Shown: positions 1-8,358, counted from the first letter of the stretch. The stretch is 64,000 bases of DNA from Pseudomonas sp. SDI (GCF_003105155.1 NZ_QETK01000028.1:1-64000), one strand, 5' to 3'. Numbers and translations: made by a program. The notes: generated by a model from the sequence alone, not told the origin.

Positions 1-53
1 GACGAGCCCGCTCCCACAAGAGCAGCGCTGTTCTTTGTGGGAGCGGGCTCGTC
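1..53. repeat. REP-like perfect hairpin next to smpB
   Basis: Arms 1-19 and 35-53 are exact reverse complements (GACGAGCCCGCTCCCACAA), with a 15-base loop. The GTGGGAGCGGGC core is the common Pseudomonas extragenic palindrome. It lies just past the smpB stop on the minus strand, so it may also stabilise or end that transcript, although no clear T run follows. Confidence 0.7.
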
Positions 54-77
54 CCGCGATGAGGCCCTGAGAGGCGC

Positions 78-560
78 CTAGTCTTCCTTGCCTTTGTTGC
101 GTACCGCGCGCTGCAGCTCGCGGTCGGAATCGCGTTCGCGCTGGGTGTCGCGCTTGTCGTATTCCTTCTTGCCCTTGCCCAGTGCGATTTCGCACTTGAT
201 GAGGTGCTTGCTCCAATAAATGGACAACGCCACGCAGGTATAGCCCTTCTGCTGCACGGCAGCATTCAGGCGTTCCAGCTCGCGACGGTTGAGCAAGAGT
301 TTGCGGGTACGGGTCGGGTCGGCGATGACGTGAGTGCTGGCGGCCGTCAGTGGCGTGATATGGCTGCCCATCAGCCAAGCCTCGCCATTTTTGAGTACCA
401 CGTAGCTGTCCGTCAGATGCGCCTTGCCGGCACGCAGACTTTTTACTTCCCAACCGGACAGGACCAATCCGGCCTCGAACTTGTGTTCGATGAAGTAATC
501 GTGTCGCGCTTTTTTGTTCTGCGCGATGGTCCCTGTCGGATGTTTCTTTTGTTTAGCCAT
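78..560 (-). CDS. smpB: SsrA-binding protein SmpB
   Basis: The product is a 160-residue tmRNA-binding protein. SmpB delivers alanyl-tmRNA to stalled ribosomes in trans-translation. The protein opens MAKQKKHPTGTIAQNKKARH and has the family signatures GWEVKSLRAGKAHL (about residues 37-50) and AWLMGSHI. It ends in the usual basic, charged tail rich in KKEYDKR/RERD, which enters the decoding site. The start at 560 gives the normal family length; a much longer open frame upstream shows no SmpB similarity and crosses the divergent transporter promoter. It is divergent from the SNF transporter at 678. A REP-like hairpin lies just past the stop. Confidence 0.97.
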   Translation of the reverse strand: MAKQKKHPTGTIAQNKKARHDYFIEHKFEAGLVLSGWEVKSLRAGKAHLTDSYVVLKNGEAWLMGSHITPLTAASTHVIADPTRTRKLLLNRRELERLNAAVQQKGYTCVALSIYWSKHLIKCEIALGKGKKEYDKRDTQRERDSDRELQRAVRNKGKED

Positions 561-677
561 AGGGGCGGCATTATAGGCAGGAGTTGCGCTGTCGGCTACG
601 GGGTAGCAGTGTGCTTGAGCCGCTGAGGCGAATCCCGGACAATGCGCGCTCTTTTTTCCCATAGTTGAGCGTTGTTG

Positions 678-2081
678 ATGTCGACGGACAAGGTTTCTGT
701 CCATGGTGGCTGGGCCAGTCGCTGGGTATTCGTGCTGGCGGCAACCGGCGCTGCGGTGGGCCTGGGGAGTATCTGGAAGTTTCCCTACATGGTCGGCGTC
801 TACGGCGGCGGGGCGTTTGTTCTGGTGTTTCTGGCCTGCATTGCGCTGATCGGCATTCCAGTGATGCTGGCCGAAACCTTGATCGGCCGACGCACCCGGC
901 AAAGCCCGGCCAACGCCCTGCAATCGCTGGCGCTGGAAGCCGGACACTCGGCGCGCTGGTCGTGGTGGGCGTTCGCCGGGATGATCACCGCGCTGCTGAT
1001 CCTTTCTTTTTATAGTGTGGTCGGTGGCTGGTCGTTCGACTACATCCTCGACATGGGCCGTGGCGATTTCCAGGGGGTGACGGCCGATCAGGTCGGTGCC
1101 TATTTCAACAGTGTTATCGGCGACCCGTGGCGCCTGGTGCTCTGGCATACCCTGTTCATGCTGGTGTCGGCGGTGGTGATCGCGCGCGGCGTGGTCGCCG
1201 GCCTCGAGCGCAGCTTGCGGATCATGATGCCGCTGCTGTTCGTGCTGCTGCTGATGTTGCTGGGCTACAGCCTCACCACCGGGCATTTCATGGATGGCGT
1301 GCATTTCATGTTCGACTTTGACGCCTCGCGCCTGCTCGACGGCTTGCTGCCGGCGATGGGGCATGCGTTCTTCTCGTTGAGCGTGGGGGTTGGTTCGTTG
1401 CTGATCTACGGCGCCTACATGCCGAAGGATTCCTCGATTGCCGGAACCATCGTTACCGTTGCCCTGCTCGATACCTTTGTGTCGTTGCTGGCCGGCCTGG
1501 CACTGTTTCCGATTGTCTTCGCCGCCGGCCTGAATCCCAGCGAAGGGCCCGGCTTGATGTTCGTTGCGTTGCCGTTTGCCTTCGGCAATGTGGCCTTCGG
1601 CCAGTTGATGGGCGTCGTATTCTTTGTTCTAGTGGCAGTCGCGGCGTGGAGCTCGGCCATTTCCTTGCTGGAGCCGATGGTCGCCTACCTGGTGGAGCGC
1701 ACGGGGCTCCGCCGCCTGTGGATAACCGCAGGGTTGGCGTTCAGCTGCTGGCTGGTTGGCCTGGGGACGGTGTTCTCGTTCAATATCTGGCAGCAGGCGC
1801 GCTTTTTCGTGAACGATGAGAACGGCCTGCGGCTCTACCAGTGGGGCGCTAGCACCGGCCTGGATTTCTTTGGGGTGATTGATTTCTTCACCTCGCGGAT
1901 CATGCTGCCGCTTGGCGGTTTGTGCTTTGTGATTTTCGCGGGTTGGATCATGGGCCGTGAGGCGGTGCGCAGTGAGCTCAATATGCGCAGCCCGTTGCTG
2001 TTTGCTCTGACTTTCTTCTTGATGCGCTATGTGGCGCCCCTCGGCATTCTGATCGTGTTTGCCGCTCAGCTTTGGAAGTGA
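678..2081 (+). CDS. SNF-family sodium-dependent transporter
   Basis: The product has 467 residues and about 11-12 hydrophobic segments, so it is an inner-membrane protein. The N-terminal signature RWVFVLAATGAAVGLGSIWK, then FPYMVGVYGGGAFVLVF, is diagnostic of the neurotransmitter:sodium symporter (LeuT-fold) family. The substrate is probably an amino acid or another small amine, but the sequence does not settle this. The ATG at 678 is preferred over a TTG two codons earlier. The gene is followed closely by ratA (7-base gap), so the two are probably co-transcribed. Confidence 0.9.
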   Translation: MSTDKVSVHGGWASRWVFVLAATGAAVGLGSIWKFPYMVGVYGGGAFVLVFLACIALIGIPVMLAETLIGRRTRQSPANALQSLALEAGHSARWSWWAFAGMITALLILSFYSVVGGWSFDYILDMGRGDFQGVTADQVGAYFNSVIGDPWRLVLWHTLFMLVSAVVIARGVVAGLERSLRIMMPLLFVLLLMLLGYSLTTGHFMDGVHFMFDFDASRLLDGLLPAMGHAFFSLSVGVGSLLIYGAYMPKDSSIAGTIVTVALLDTFVSLLAGLALFPIVFAAGLNPSEGPGLMFVALPFAFGNVAFGQLMGVVFFVLVAVAAWSSAISLLEPMVAYLVERTGLRRLWITAGLAFSCWLVGLGTVFSFNIWQQARFFVNDENGLRLYQWGASTGLDFFGVIDFFTSRIMLPLGGLCFVIFAGWIMGREAVRSELNMRSPLLFALTFFLMRYVAPLGILIVFAAQLWK

Positions 2082-2088
2082 CGCCTGG

Positions 2089-2523
2089 ATGACTACCCAT
2101 ATTCAACGCTCGGCCCTGCTGCCGTATCCCGCCCAGGCGCTTTACGATCTGGTCAACGACGTGGCGCGGTACCCGGAATTTCTGCCCTGGTGCTCGGCGA
2201 GCACGGTGATGGAGTCGAGCGAAACGCACATGCGCGCACGGCTGGAGGTGGCCAAGGGGGGCATGAGCCAGCATTTTGTCACCAGTAACGTGCTGGTGCC
2301 GGGGCAGTCCATCGAGATGAACCTGGAGGAGGGCCCGTTTACCCAACTGCACGGCGTTTGGGTGTTCAAACCTTTGGGTGAGAAGGCCTGCAAGATCAGC
2401 CTGGACCTGTCCTTTGACTATGCCGGTTCGATTGTCCGCGCGACCCTGGGGCCGCTGTTCAACCAGGCAGCCAATACGCTGGTGGATGCGTTCTGCCAGC
2501 GGGCCAAGCAACTGAATAGCTGA
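2089..2523 (+). CDS. ratA: RatA/Coq10-like START-domain protein
   Basis: The product has 144 residues and covers the whole polyketide cyclase/START-like fold of the RatA/COQ10 family. It begins MTTHIQRSALLPYPAQALYD and contains DVARYPEFLPWC, the family hallmark near residue 25-36. E. coli RatA was described as inhibiting 70S formation. The eukaryotic homologue binds ubiquinone, so the cellular role is not certain. The start at 2089 lies 7 bases after the transporter stop. In many gammaproteobacteria rnfH overlaps the end of this gene; here a terminator follows within 20 bases instead. Confidence 0.88.
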   Translation: MTTHIQRSALLPYPAQALYDLVNDVARYPEFLPWCSASTVMESSETHMRARLEVAKGGMSQHFVTSNVLVPGQSIEMNLEEGPFTQLHGVWVFKPLGEKACKISLDLSFDYAGSIVRATLGPLFNQAANTLVDAFCQRAKQLNS

Positions 2524-2540
2524 GTCACACATCGCGCAGA

Positions 2541-2569
2541 AAAAAGCCCGGACATGTCCGGGCTTTTTC
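2541..2569 (+). terminator. Intrinsic terminator after ratA, probably bidirectional
   Basis: AGCCCGGACATGTCCGGGCT (2545-2564) is a perfect palindrome, with an A run on the left and T5 on the right. It lies between the convergent ratA and bamE genes, so it can end both transcripts. Confidence 0.92.
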
Positions 2570-2585
2570 ATGCGCTGCGCAGTGC

Positions 2586-3110
2586 TTACTGCGGCGAAGT
2601 TTCCAGCGGCTGCGGCACCGGAACCGGGATGACTTCGATGGTATCGACGTCGCGCTGGATTTTTTCTTCCAGCGAACCAGGTTTGGCTCGGGTTTCCTTG
2701 GCAGGCTGTTCGGCGGGCTGAGCCGGGCTGACGGTGGTGCTGCTTTCGCCGCCCAGGATCTCCTGGTCGCGGCTCACGCCGGGCATGAAGTCGCCGGACA
2801 GGTTGGCCAATTGGTCGTTGTCGTTGAAGAACACACTCATGCGCTCCTGCTGACGCTGGCCACCGCCAGGCTGCAGGCTGTACAGGTAGTCCCACCGATT
2901 GGTGTGGAAGGTATCCTGGATGAGTGGGTTGCCCATGATAAACCGTACTTGGCGGCGGGTCATTCCCGGACGCAATTGGTCTATCATGTCCTGTGTCACG
3001 ACATTGCCCTGCTGGATGTCGATTTTGTAAACCCCGGGGAACGAGCAACCGGCGAGTGCGAGCAGTCCCACGAAAGTGAGGCTGGTTAGCAAGAGCTTGG
3101 TGTTTTGCAT
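2586..3110 (-). CDS. bamE: Outer-membrane assembly lipoprotein BamE
   Basis: The product is a 174-residue lipoprotein of the Bam complex, which inserts beta-barrel proteins into the outer membrane; in Pseudomonas it is also called OmlA. The signal peptide ends in the lipobox LALAGC, with the acylated Cys at residue 22. The SmpA/OmlA domain follows, including PGMTRRQVRFIMGNPLIQD and the WDYLYSL strand. The tail beyond about residue 125 is low-complexity (Pro/Glu/Thr). The start at 3110 is chosen because it places the signal peptide at the N-terminus; the longer frame adds 11 residues with no signal character. It is divergent from fur with a 97-base shared promoter region, an arrangement conserved in Pseudomonas. 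Confidence 0.95.
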   Translation of the reverse strand: MQNTKLLLTSLTFVGLLALAGCSFPGVYKIDIQQGNVVTQDMIDQLRPGMTRRQVRFIMGNPLIQDTFHTNRWDYLYSLQPGGGQRQQERMSVFFNDNDQLANLSGDFMPGVSRDQEILGGESSTTVSPAQPAEQPAKETRAKPGSLEEKIQRDVDTIEVIPVPVPQPLETSPQ

Positions 3111-3207
3111 CGGTGGGCGACTTCCACTATCTTGGCTGGACAACGTAAACCCCGATCATACCCGTATTCAGAGAAGCTGCGAAGCAGCATCGGCGAGAAA
3201 GCTGACC

Positions 3208-3612
3208 ATGGTTGAAAATAGCGAATTACGCAAAGCCGGTCTCAAGGTGACCCTGCCTCGAGTCAAGATTCTACAGATGCTCGACTCTACCGAGCAGCGT
3301 CACATGAGTGCCGAGGACGTCTACAAGGCGCTGATGGAAGCGGGTGAAGATGTTGGCCTGGCCACTGTTTACCGCGTTCTCACGCAGTTCGAGGCTGCTG
3401 GTCTTGTGGTGCGTCACAACTTCGATGGCGGTCATGCCGTGTTCGAATTAGCAGACGGCGGTCACCACGACCATATGGTCAACGTTGATTCTGGCGAAGT
3501 CATCGAGTTCTTCGATTCCGAAATCGAAAAGCGTCAGAAGGAAATTGTGGCTGAGCACGGCTTCGAGATGGTCGACCATAACCTGGTGCTGTACGTACGC
3601 AAAAAGAAGTAA
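3208..3612 (+). CDS. fur: Ferric uptake regulator Fur
   Basis: The product is a 134-residue dimeric Fe(II)-dependent repressor. The winged helix covers about residues 1-83 (SAEDVYKALMEAGEDVGLATVYRVL is the recognition region). The C-terminal dimerisation/metal domain contains HHDHM and the histidine near residue 125. No cysteine occurs anywhere in the protein; the CxxC pair that holds structural zinc in E. coli Fur reads N..S here. The start at 3208 gives the standard length. A candidate sigma-70 promoter (TTGGCT/TCATAC) lies at about 3133-3162. The Fur box over the prrF promoter at 55.9 kb is a probable target. Confidence 0.97.
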   Translation: MVENSELRKAGLKVTLPRVKILQMLDSTEQRHMSAEDVYKALMEAGEDVGLATVYRVLTQFEAAGLVVRHNFDGGHAVFELADGGHHDHMVNVDSGEVIEFFDSEIEKRQKEIVAEHGFEMVDHNLVLYVRKKK

Positions 3613-3628
3613 GCGTCCGCAAGCAATG

Positions 3629-3652
3629 AAGGCGACCCTGGGGTCGCCTTTG
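3629..3652 (+). terminator. Intrinsic terminator after fur
   Basis: AAGGCGACC (3629-3637) pairs with GGTCGCCTT (3642-3650) around a four-base loop, followed by a short T-rich stretch. It lies between the convergent fur and recN genes. Confidence 0.85.
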
Positions 3653-3677
3653 TGCTTTCTGGGGTAGGGGGCGGCGT

Positions 3678-5351
3678 TCAGGCTTTGCTGGTGACGACCA
3701 TCTTGCGGGCGTGGGCCAGTGACTCTTTGGTCAGGTCGATACCGCCGAGCATGCGTGCGACTTCTTCAACCCGCTCGCGTTTGCCCAGGCTGGCGACTGC
3801 CGTGTGGGTAGCGTCACTGTTGCGCACTTTATGTACAAACAGATGATGGTGGCCCTGCGCTGCGACCTGGGGCAGATGTGTCACGGTCAACACCTGCCCA
3901 CGTTCACCGAGACGGCGCAGCAGTTGGCCAACGATTTCGGCTGTTGGGCCGCCAATGCCCACGTCGACCTCGTCGAATACCAAGGTTGGAATGCGTGAGG
4001 TTTGTGCGGTGATTACCTGGATCGCCAGGCTGATCCGCGACAGCTCACCACCCGAGGCAACCTTGGCCAGGCCTTTGAGTGGCTGCCCTGGGTTGGCACT
4101 GACCAGCAGTTCTACCTGCTCCAGGCCATACGGTTGTAGCTCTTCGCCGGGGTTGGCGTGCAGTTCGATGCTGAAGCGGCCGCCGGGCATGCCCAGGCGT
4201 TGAATCTCCTGTTCGACGGCGGCGGCCAGTTGAGTGGCTGCCTGCTGGCGCAGTGCGCTCAGTTCGGTTGCCTTCTCGTGGTAATGACGTGCATAGGACG
4301 TCAACTCGTCAGTCAGGCGCTCGATGGATTCGTCGTTGGCATTGAGGCTGTCGATCTCTTCCATCAGGCGCACTTGCAGGCTGGCCAGCTCGGAAGGGTG
4401 TACGCGATGCTTGCGCGCCAGGGTATAGAGCGTATCGAGGCGTTCTTCCAGGGTTTGCAGGCGCACCGGGTCGGCGTCGAAATTGTCGAGGAAGCGGTTA
4501 AGTTCGCCAACGGCTTCTTCCACCTGGATCTGCGCGCTGGCGATCAGGTTGACCGCTTCGCCAAGCGCCTTCGGCGCATTCTGCACGGCGGTCAGGCGGT
4601 TGAGGCTGGCGGTGAGGGCGCTAAGCACATTGCCCGAATCGCTTTCGCTGCAATGGTCGATTACCTGGCGACAGATACCGAATAGCGCTTCGGCATTGGT
4701 CAGGTTCTTGTGTTCCTGTTCCAGCTGTTCCAGCTCGTTTTCGCCCAGTGCTACGTTTTCGAGTTCTTCCAGTTGGTAGCTGAGCAGTTGATGGCGTGCG
4801 CGTTGCTCATCGCCGGAGTTGGACAGGCGCTCCAGCTCCTGACGGGTTTGCCGCCAGCGTTGCGCGGCCAATTGTACCTGTCGGGCAAGGTCGATAGCGC
4901 CGGCATATTCGTCGAGCAGGCGGCGGTGGGTATCGGTTTTCAGCAGTGACTGGTGTTCGTGCTGGCTGTGGATATCGATCAGCAGTTCGCCGAGCGCCTT
5001 GAGGTCGCCCAGTGGGCACGGCGTGCCGTTTATATAGCCGCGGCTACGGCCTTCGGCGGTGATCACCCGGCGCAGGATGCATGGGCCATCGTGGTCCAGG
5101 TCGCGCTCGGCCAGCCAGTGGCGGGCCTCGGGGATGTCGCCCAGGTCGAAGGTGGCCAGGATGTCCGCTTTGTCGGCGCCAGGGCGCACTACGCCACTGT
5201 CGGCGCGGTCGCCCAGGGTCAGGCCGAGGGCGTCGAGCATGATCGATTTACCGGCACCGGTTTCACCGGTGATGACGCTCATCCCGCGGGCGAGTTCGAG
5301 GTCAAGGTGTTCGACGATGGCGTAGTTGTGTACGGACAGGTGCACCAGCAT
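3678..5351 (-). CDS. recN: DNA repair protein RecN
   Basis: The product is a 557-residue SMC-like ATPase acting in recombinational repair of double-strand breaks. Walker A is GETGAGKS (about residues 29-36), inside the N-terminal half ATPase. A long heptad-rich coiled coil occupies about 150-370, and the C-terminal half holds the signature ASGGELSRISLAIQ and Walker B TLVFDEVDVGIGG. The length is normal for the family. Transcription starts in the grpE-facing intergenic region, where a canonical LexA box overlaps the -10 element, which fits SOS control as in E. coli. Confidence 0.97.
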   Translation of the reverse strand: MLVHLSVHNYAIVEHLDLELARGMSVITGETGAGKSIMLDALGLTLGDRADSGVVRPGADKADILATFDLGDIPEARHWLAERDLDHDGPCILRRVITAEGRSRGYINGTPCPLGDLKALGELLIDIHSQHEHQSLLKTDTHRRLLDEYAGAIDLARQVQLAAQRWRQTRQELERLSNSGDEQRARHQLLSYQLEELENVALGENELEQLEQEHKNLTNAEALFGICRQVIDHCSESDSGNVLSALTASLNRLTAVQNAPKALGEAVNLIASAQIQVEEAVGELNRFLDNFDADPVRLQTLEERLDTLYTLARKHRVHPSELASLQVRLMEEIDSLNANDESIERLTDELTSYARHYHEKATELSALRQQAATQLAAAVEQEIQRLGMPGGRFSIELHANPGEELQPYGLEQVELLVSANPGQPLKGLAKVASGGELSRISLAIQVITAQTSRIPTLVFDEVDVGIGGPTAEIVGQLLRRLGERGQVLTVTHLPQVAAQGHHHLFVHKVRNSDATHTAVASLGKRERVEEVARMLGGIDLTKESLAHARKMVVTSKA

Positions 5352-5374
5352 TGGGCGGCTCCCAGGCGAGAAGT

Positions 5375-5411
5375 CTGGTTATTTATACAGTGTTTTCAAA
5401 TCTGCTGACAA
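5375..5411 (-). promoter_or_regulatory. recN promoter with LexA (SOS) box
   Basis: On the minus strand CTGTATAAATAACCAG (5375-5390) matches the CTG-N10-CAG SOS box exactly. It overlaps a -10 TATAAA (5382-5387), which is paired with a -35 TTGTCA (5406-5411) at 18-base spacing. It lies 24 bases upstream of the recN start. LexA bound here would block RNA polymerase directly. Confidence 0.85.
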
Positions 5412-5498
5412 TGCTTCCTTTTAGTTCAATTCGCTTGTTGGTAATGCCCTTTCATCGCCAGTGGTTATGAGCGGATTCGGTTCAGTGCAAATTCAGCC

Positions 5499-5526
5499 CT
5501 TGAAGCTGGAATTTGCGACCCCATAT
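5499..5526 (+). promoter_or_regulatory. Sigma-32 heat-shock promoter of grpE
   Basis: The -35 CTTGAAG (5499-5505) and -10 CCCCATAT (5519-5526) are separated by 13 bases, an almost perfect match to the RpoH consensus. It lies 53 bases upstream of the grpE start. Confidence 0.92.
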
Positions 5527-5579
5527 ACCCGGCAGACGTGCGAGCCGAGCTCGCTGACGATATTGAAAGGAGAGATTTT

Positions 5580-6146
5580 ATGGCTGACGAACAGATGCTG
5601 GACGATCAGAATCCGACCGCCGACAAGTCCACCGAAGCGGCCGGCGAAGACCTGGGCGCTCGCGTACAGGCACTCGAAGAGCAACTGGCTGCGGCCCAGG
5701 ATCAATCCCTGCGCGTTGCCGCCGACCTGCAGAACGTGCGACGCCGCGCCGAGCAGGATGTCGAGAAAGCGCACAAGTTCGCATTGGAGAAGTTTGCCGC
5801 CGACCTGCTGCCGGTCATCGACAGCCTGGAACGTGGCCTGGAATTGTCCAGCCCGGACGACGAAAGCATTCGCCCGATGCGCGAAGGTATCGAACTGACC
5901 CTGAAGATGTTCGGGGACACCCTCAAGCGCTACAACCTCGAAGCCATCGACCCGCACGGCCAGCCATTCAACGCCGAGCACCACCAGGCGATGGCCATGC
6001 AGGAAAGCGCCGACGTCGAGCCGAACAGCGTGCTCAAGGTGTTCCAGAAGGGCTATCAGCTCAATGGGCGTCTGCTGCGGCCTGCCATGGTCGTGGTCAG
6101 CAAGGCCCCGGCAGCGGTTTCGCCTTCGATTGACGAGAAGGCTTGA
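5580..6146 (+). CDS. grpE: Nucleotide exchange factor GrpE
   Basis: The product is a 188-residue homodimeric co-chaperone that releases ADP from DnaK. An acidic N-terminal region is followed by a long coiled-coil helix (about residues 25-90, containing ADLQNVRRRAEQDVEKAHKF). The C-terminal beta domain has the family motif FNAEHHQAMAMQES and ends NGRLLRPAMVVVS. The start at 5580 follows a strong AAAGGAGAG ribosome-binding site; longer frames begin inside the leader. It is the first gene of the heat-shock group grpE-dnaK-dnaJ. It has its own RpoH promoter, and a second one straddles its stop codon. Confidence 0.97.
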   Translation: MADEQMLDDQNPTADKSTEAAGEDLGARVQALEEQLAAAQDQSLRVAADLQNVRRRAEQDVEKAHKFALEKFAADLLPVIDSLERGLELSSPDDESIRPMREGIELTLKMFGDTLKRYNLEAIDPHGQPFNAEHHQAMAMQESADVEPNSVLKVFQKGYQLNGRLLRPAMVVVSKAPAAVSPSIDEKA

Positions 6147-6169
6147 AATTAGTCGGATGGCCCCCATCT
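6142..6169 (+). promoter_or_regulatory. Sigma-32 heat-shock promoter of dnaK
   Basis: The -35 CTTGAAA (6142-6148) includes the grpE stop codon. The -10 CCCCATCT is at 6162-6169, and the spacer is 13 bases, the same geometry as the grpE promoter. The dnaK start is 80 bases downstream. Confidence 0.92.
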
Positions 6170-6248
6170 AGGTGTCAAGCGTTTAAGTGCTACCGCAGTT
6201 GGCAACCACCGCTGCGGCAACCAAATCCAAAGTTTCGGGAGAGTTAAC

Positions 6249-8165
6249 ATGGGCAAAATCATCGGTATCGACCTGGGGACCACCAACTCCTGCGTCTCCA
6301 TTCTGGAAAACGGCAACGTCAAGGTTATCGAGAACGCCGAAGGCGCTCGTACCACCCCTTCGATCATTGCTTACGCCAACGATGGCGAAATTCTGGTCGG
6401 CCAGTCGGCCAAGCGTCAGGCAGTCACCAACCCGCACAACACCCTGTACGCAGTTAAGCGTCTGATCGGTCGTCGTTTTGACGAAGAAGTCGTGCAGAAA
6501 GACATCCAGATGGTCCCTTACAAGATCGTCAAGGCTGATAACAGCGACGCCTGGGTAGAAGTGAACGGCCAGAAAATGGCGCCGCCACAAATCTCGGCTG
6601 AAATCCTGAAGAAAATGAAGAAAACCGCCGAAGATTACCTCGGCGAGGCAGTGACTGAAGCGGTCATCACCGTACCTGCCTACTTCAACGACAGCCAGCG
6701 CCAGGCCACCAAGGACGCCGGTCGCATTGCCGGTCTGGACGTAAAACGCATCATCAACGAACCAACCGCAGCTGCGCTGGCTTACGGTATGGACAAGGCC
6801 AAGGGCGATCACACCGTCATCGTTTACGACCTGGGTGGCGGTACCTTCGACGTTTCGGTGATCGAAATCGCCGAAGTCGATGGCGAGCACCAGTTCGAAG
6901 TTCTGGCCACCAACGGTGACACCTTCCTCGGTGGTGAAGACTTCGACATTCGCCTGATCGACTACCTCGTCGACGAGTTCAAGAAAGAAAGCGGCATGAA
7001 CCTCAAGGGTGACCCGCTGGCGATGCAGCGCCTGAAAGAGGCCGCTGAAAAAGCCAAGATCGAGCTGTCCTCGAGCCAGCAGACCGATGTCAACCTGCCG
7101 TACATCACTGCAGATGCCACCGGTCCTAAGCACCTGAACGTGAAGATCTCCCGTGCCAAGCTGGAGTCGCTGGTGGAAGATCTGGTGCAGCGCACCATCG
7201 AGCCTTGCCGCATCGCGATGAAAGATGCCGGTATCGACGTCAGCAAGATCGACGACGTGATCCTGGTCGGCGGTCAGACCCGTATGCCGCTGGTGCAAAA
7301 AGCTGTAACCGATTTCTTCGGTAAAGAAGCACGTAAAGACGTCAACCCGGACGAAGCGGTTGCCATGGGTGCTGCCATCCAGGGTGCGGTACTGGCCGGT
7401 GACGTGAAAGACGTACTGCTGCTGGACGTCAGCCCGCTGACCCTGGGTATCGAAACCATGGGTGGCGTGATGACGGCGCTGATCGAGAAGAACACCACTA
7501 TCCCGACCAAAAAGTCGCAGGTGTTCTCGACTGCTGACGACAACCAGGGCGCCGTGACCATTCACGTGCTGCAAGGTGAGCGTAAGCAGGCTGCGCAGAA
7601 CAAGTCGCTGGGCAAATTCGACCTGGCCGACATTCCGCCAGCGCCACGTGGCGTGCCTCAGATCGAAGTGACCTTCGACATCGACGCCAACGGCATCCTG
7701 CACGTAGGTGCCAAGGACAAGGCCACTGGCAAGACCCAGTCGATCGTCATCAAGGCCAACTCCGGTCTGTCGGACGAAGAGATCGAGCGTATGGTGCGTG
7801 ATGCCGAGGCCAACGCCGAGGAAGACCGCAAGTTCGAAGAGCTGGCCGCTGCCCGTAACCAGGGTGACGCACTGGTTCACTCGACTCGCAAGATGGTCGC
7901 AGACGCCGGCGACAAAGTGACTGCTGAAGAGAAAGCAGCCATCGAGAGCGCCGTTGTTGCCCTGGAAGCCGCTGTCAAAGGCGACGACAAGGCCACCATC
8001 GAAGCGAAGATCGAAGAGCTGTCGAAGGTCTCCGCGCCGGTTGCTCAGAAGATGTACGCCGAGCAGGCCGAGAAACCGGAGGCCGGTGCTCAGCCCGCTG
8101 AAGAAGCTGGCAAGCACGACGACGTCGTCGATGCCGAGTTCGAAGAAGTCAAAGACAACAAGTAA
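6249..8165 (+). CDS. dnaK: Chaperone DnaK (Hsp70)
   Basis: The product is the 638-residue ATP-dependent Hsp70 of the cytoplasm, working with DnaJ and GrpE. The nucleotide-binding domain (about 1-385) begins MGKIIGIDLGTTNSC and has the phosphate-2 and adenosine motifs YDLGGGTFDVS and DVILVGGQTRMP. The linker DVLLLDVSPLTLG follows, then the substrate-binding domain and a helical lid. The C-terminus is the conserved acidic DDVVDAEFEEVKDNK type. The length is standard. Transcription comes from its own RpoH promoter overlapping grpE and by read-through from the grpE promoter. Confidence 0.99.
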   Translation: MGKIIGIDLGTTNSCVSILENGNVKVIENAEGARTTPSIIAYANDGEILVGQSAKRQAVTNPHNTLYAVKRLIGRRFDEEVVQKDIQMVPYKIVKADNSDAWVEVNGQKMAPPQISAEILKKMKKTAEDYLGEAVTEAVITVPAYFNDSQRQATKDAGRIAGLDVKRIINEPTAAALAYGMDKAKGDHTVIVYDLGGGTFDVSVIEIAEVDGEHQFEVLATNGDTFLGGEDFDIRLIDYLVDEFKKESGMNLKGDPLAMQRLKEAAEKAKIELSSSQQTDVNLPYITADATGPKHLNVKISRAKLESLVEDLVQRTIEPCRIAMKDAGIDVSKIDDVILVGGQTRMPLVQKAVTDFFGKEARKDVNPDEAVAMGAAIQGAVLAGDVKDVLLLDVSPLTLGIETMGGVMTALIEKNTTIPTKKSQVFSTADDNQGAVTIHVLQGERKQAAQNKSLGKFDLADIPPAPRGVPQIEVTFDIDANGILHVGAKDKATGKTQSIVIKANSGLSDEEIERMVRDAEANAEEDRKFEELAAARNQGDALVHSTRKMVADAGDKVTAEEKAAIESAVVALEAAVKGDDKATIEAKIEELSKVSAPVAQKMYAEQAEKPEAGAQPAEEAGKHDDVVDAEFEEVKDNK

Positions 8166-8225
8166 GTCATTACAGGTTGTCGGCCGGTTGACTGCTGTCA
8201 AGCGGTGACTGGTAGGATGTCGCCG

Positions 8226-8245
8226 CGCGGGAGCTTGCTCCCGCG
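8226..8245. repeat. REP-like hairpin between dnaK and dnaJ
   Basis: CGCGGGAGCTTGCTCCCGCG (8226-8245) is a complete palindrome of the GGGAGC type seen elsewhere in the window. It lies in the 193-base dnaK-dnaJ gap. It has no T run, so it more likely attenuates or stabilises mRNA than acts as a terminator. Confidence 0.7.
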
Positions 8246-8358
8246 TTGGCGTCTCTGGAATACCCAAATTTTTACAGCATTTGACGGAGTTCAGGTGCTG
8301 GCGGCACAGCGCGAAAGGCGCAGAGGTTTGCCGAACGTCCTCAAGAGTGCAAAGACTT

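Noticed and set aside
78..1364. 428-residue reading of smpB extending into the transporter
   Set aside because: Only the last 160 residues are SmpB. The extension is antisense to the SNF transporter.
2089..2523. ratA as half of a toxin-antitoxin pair
   Set aside because: No antitoxin partner is adjacent and rnfH is absent. A ubiquinone-binding or ribosome-related role fits the family better.
6183..8267. 694-residue frame antisense to dnaK
   Set aside because: It is a codon-bias shadow of dnaK, with no recognisable motifs. DnaK itself is unmistakable on the other strand.
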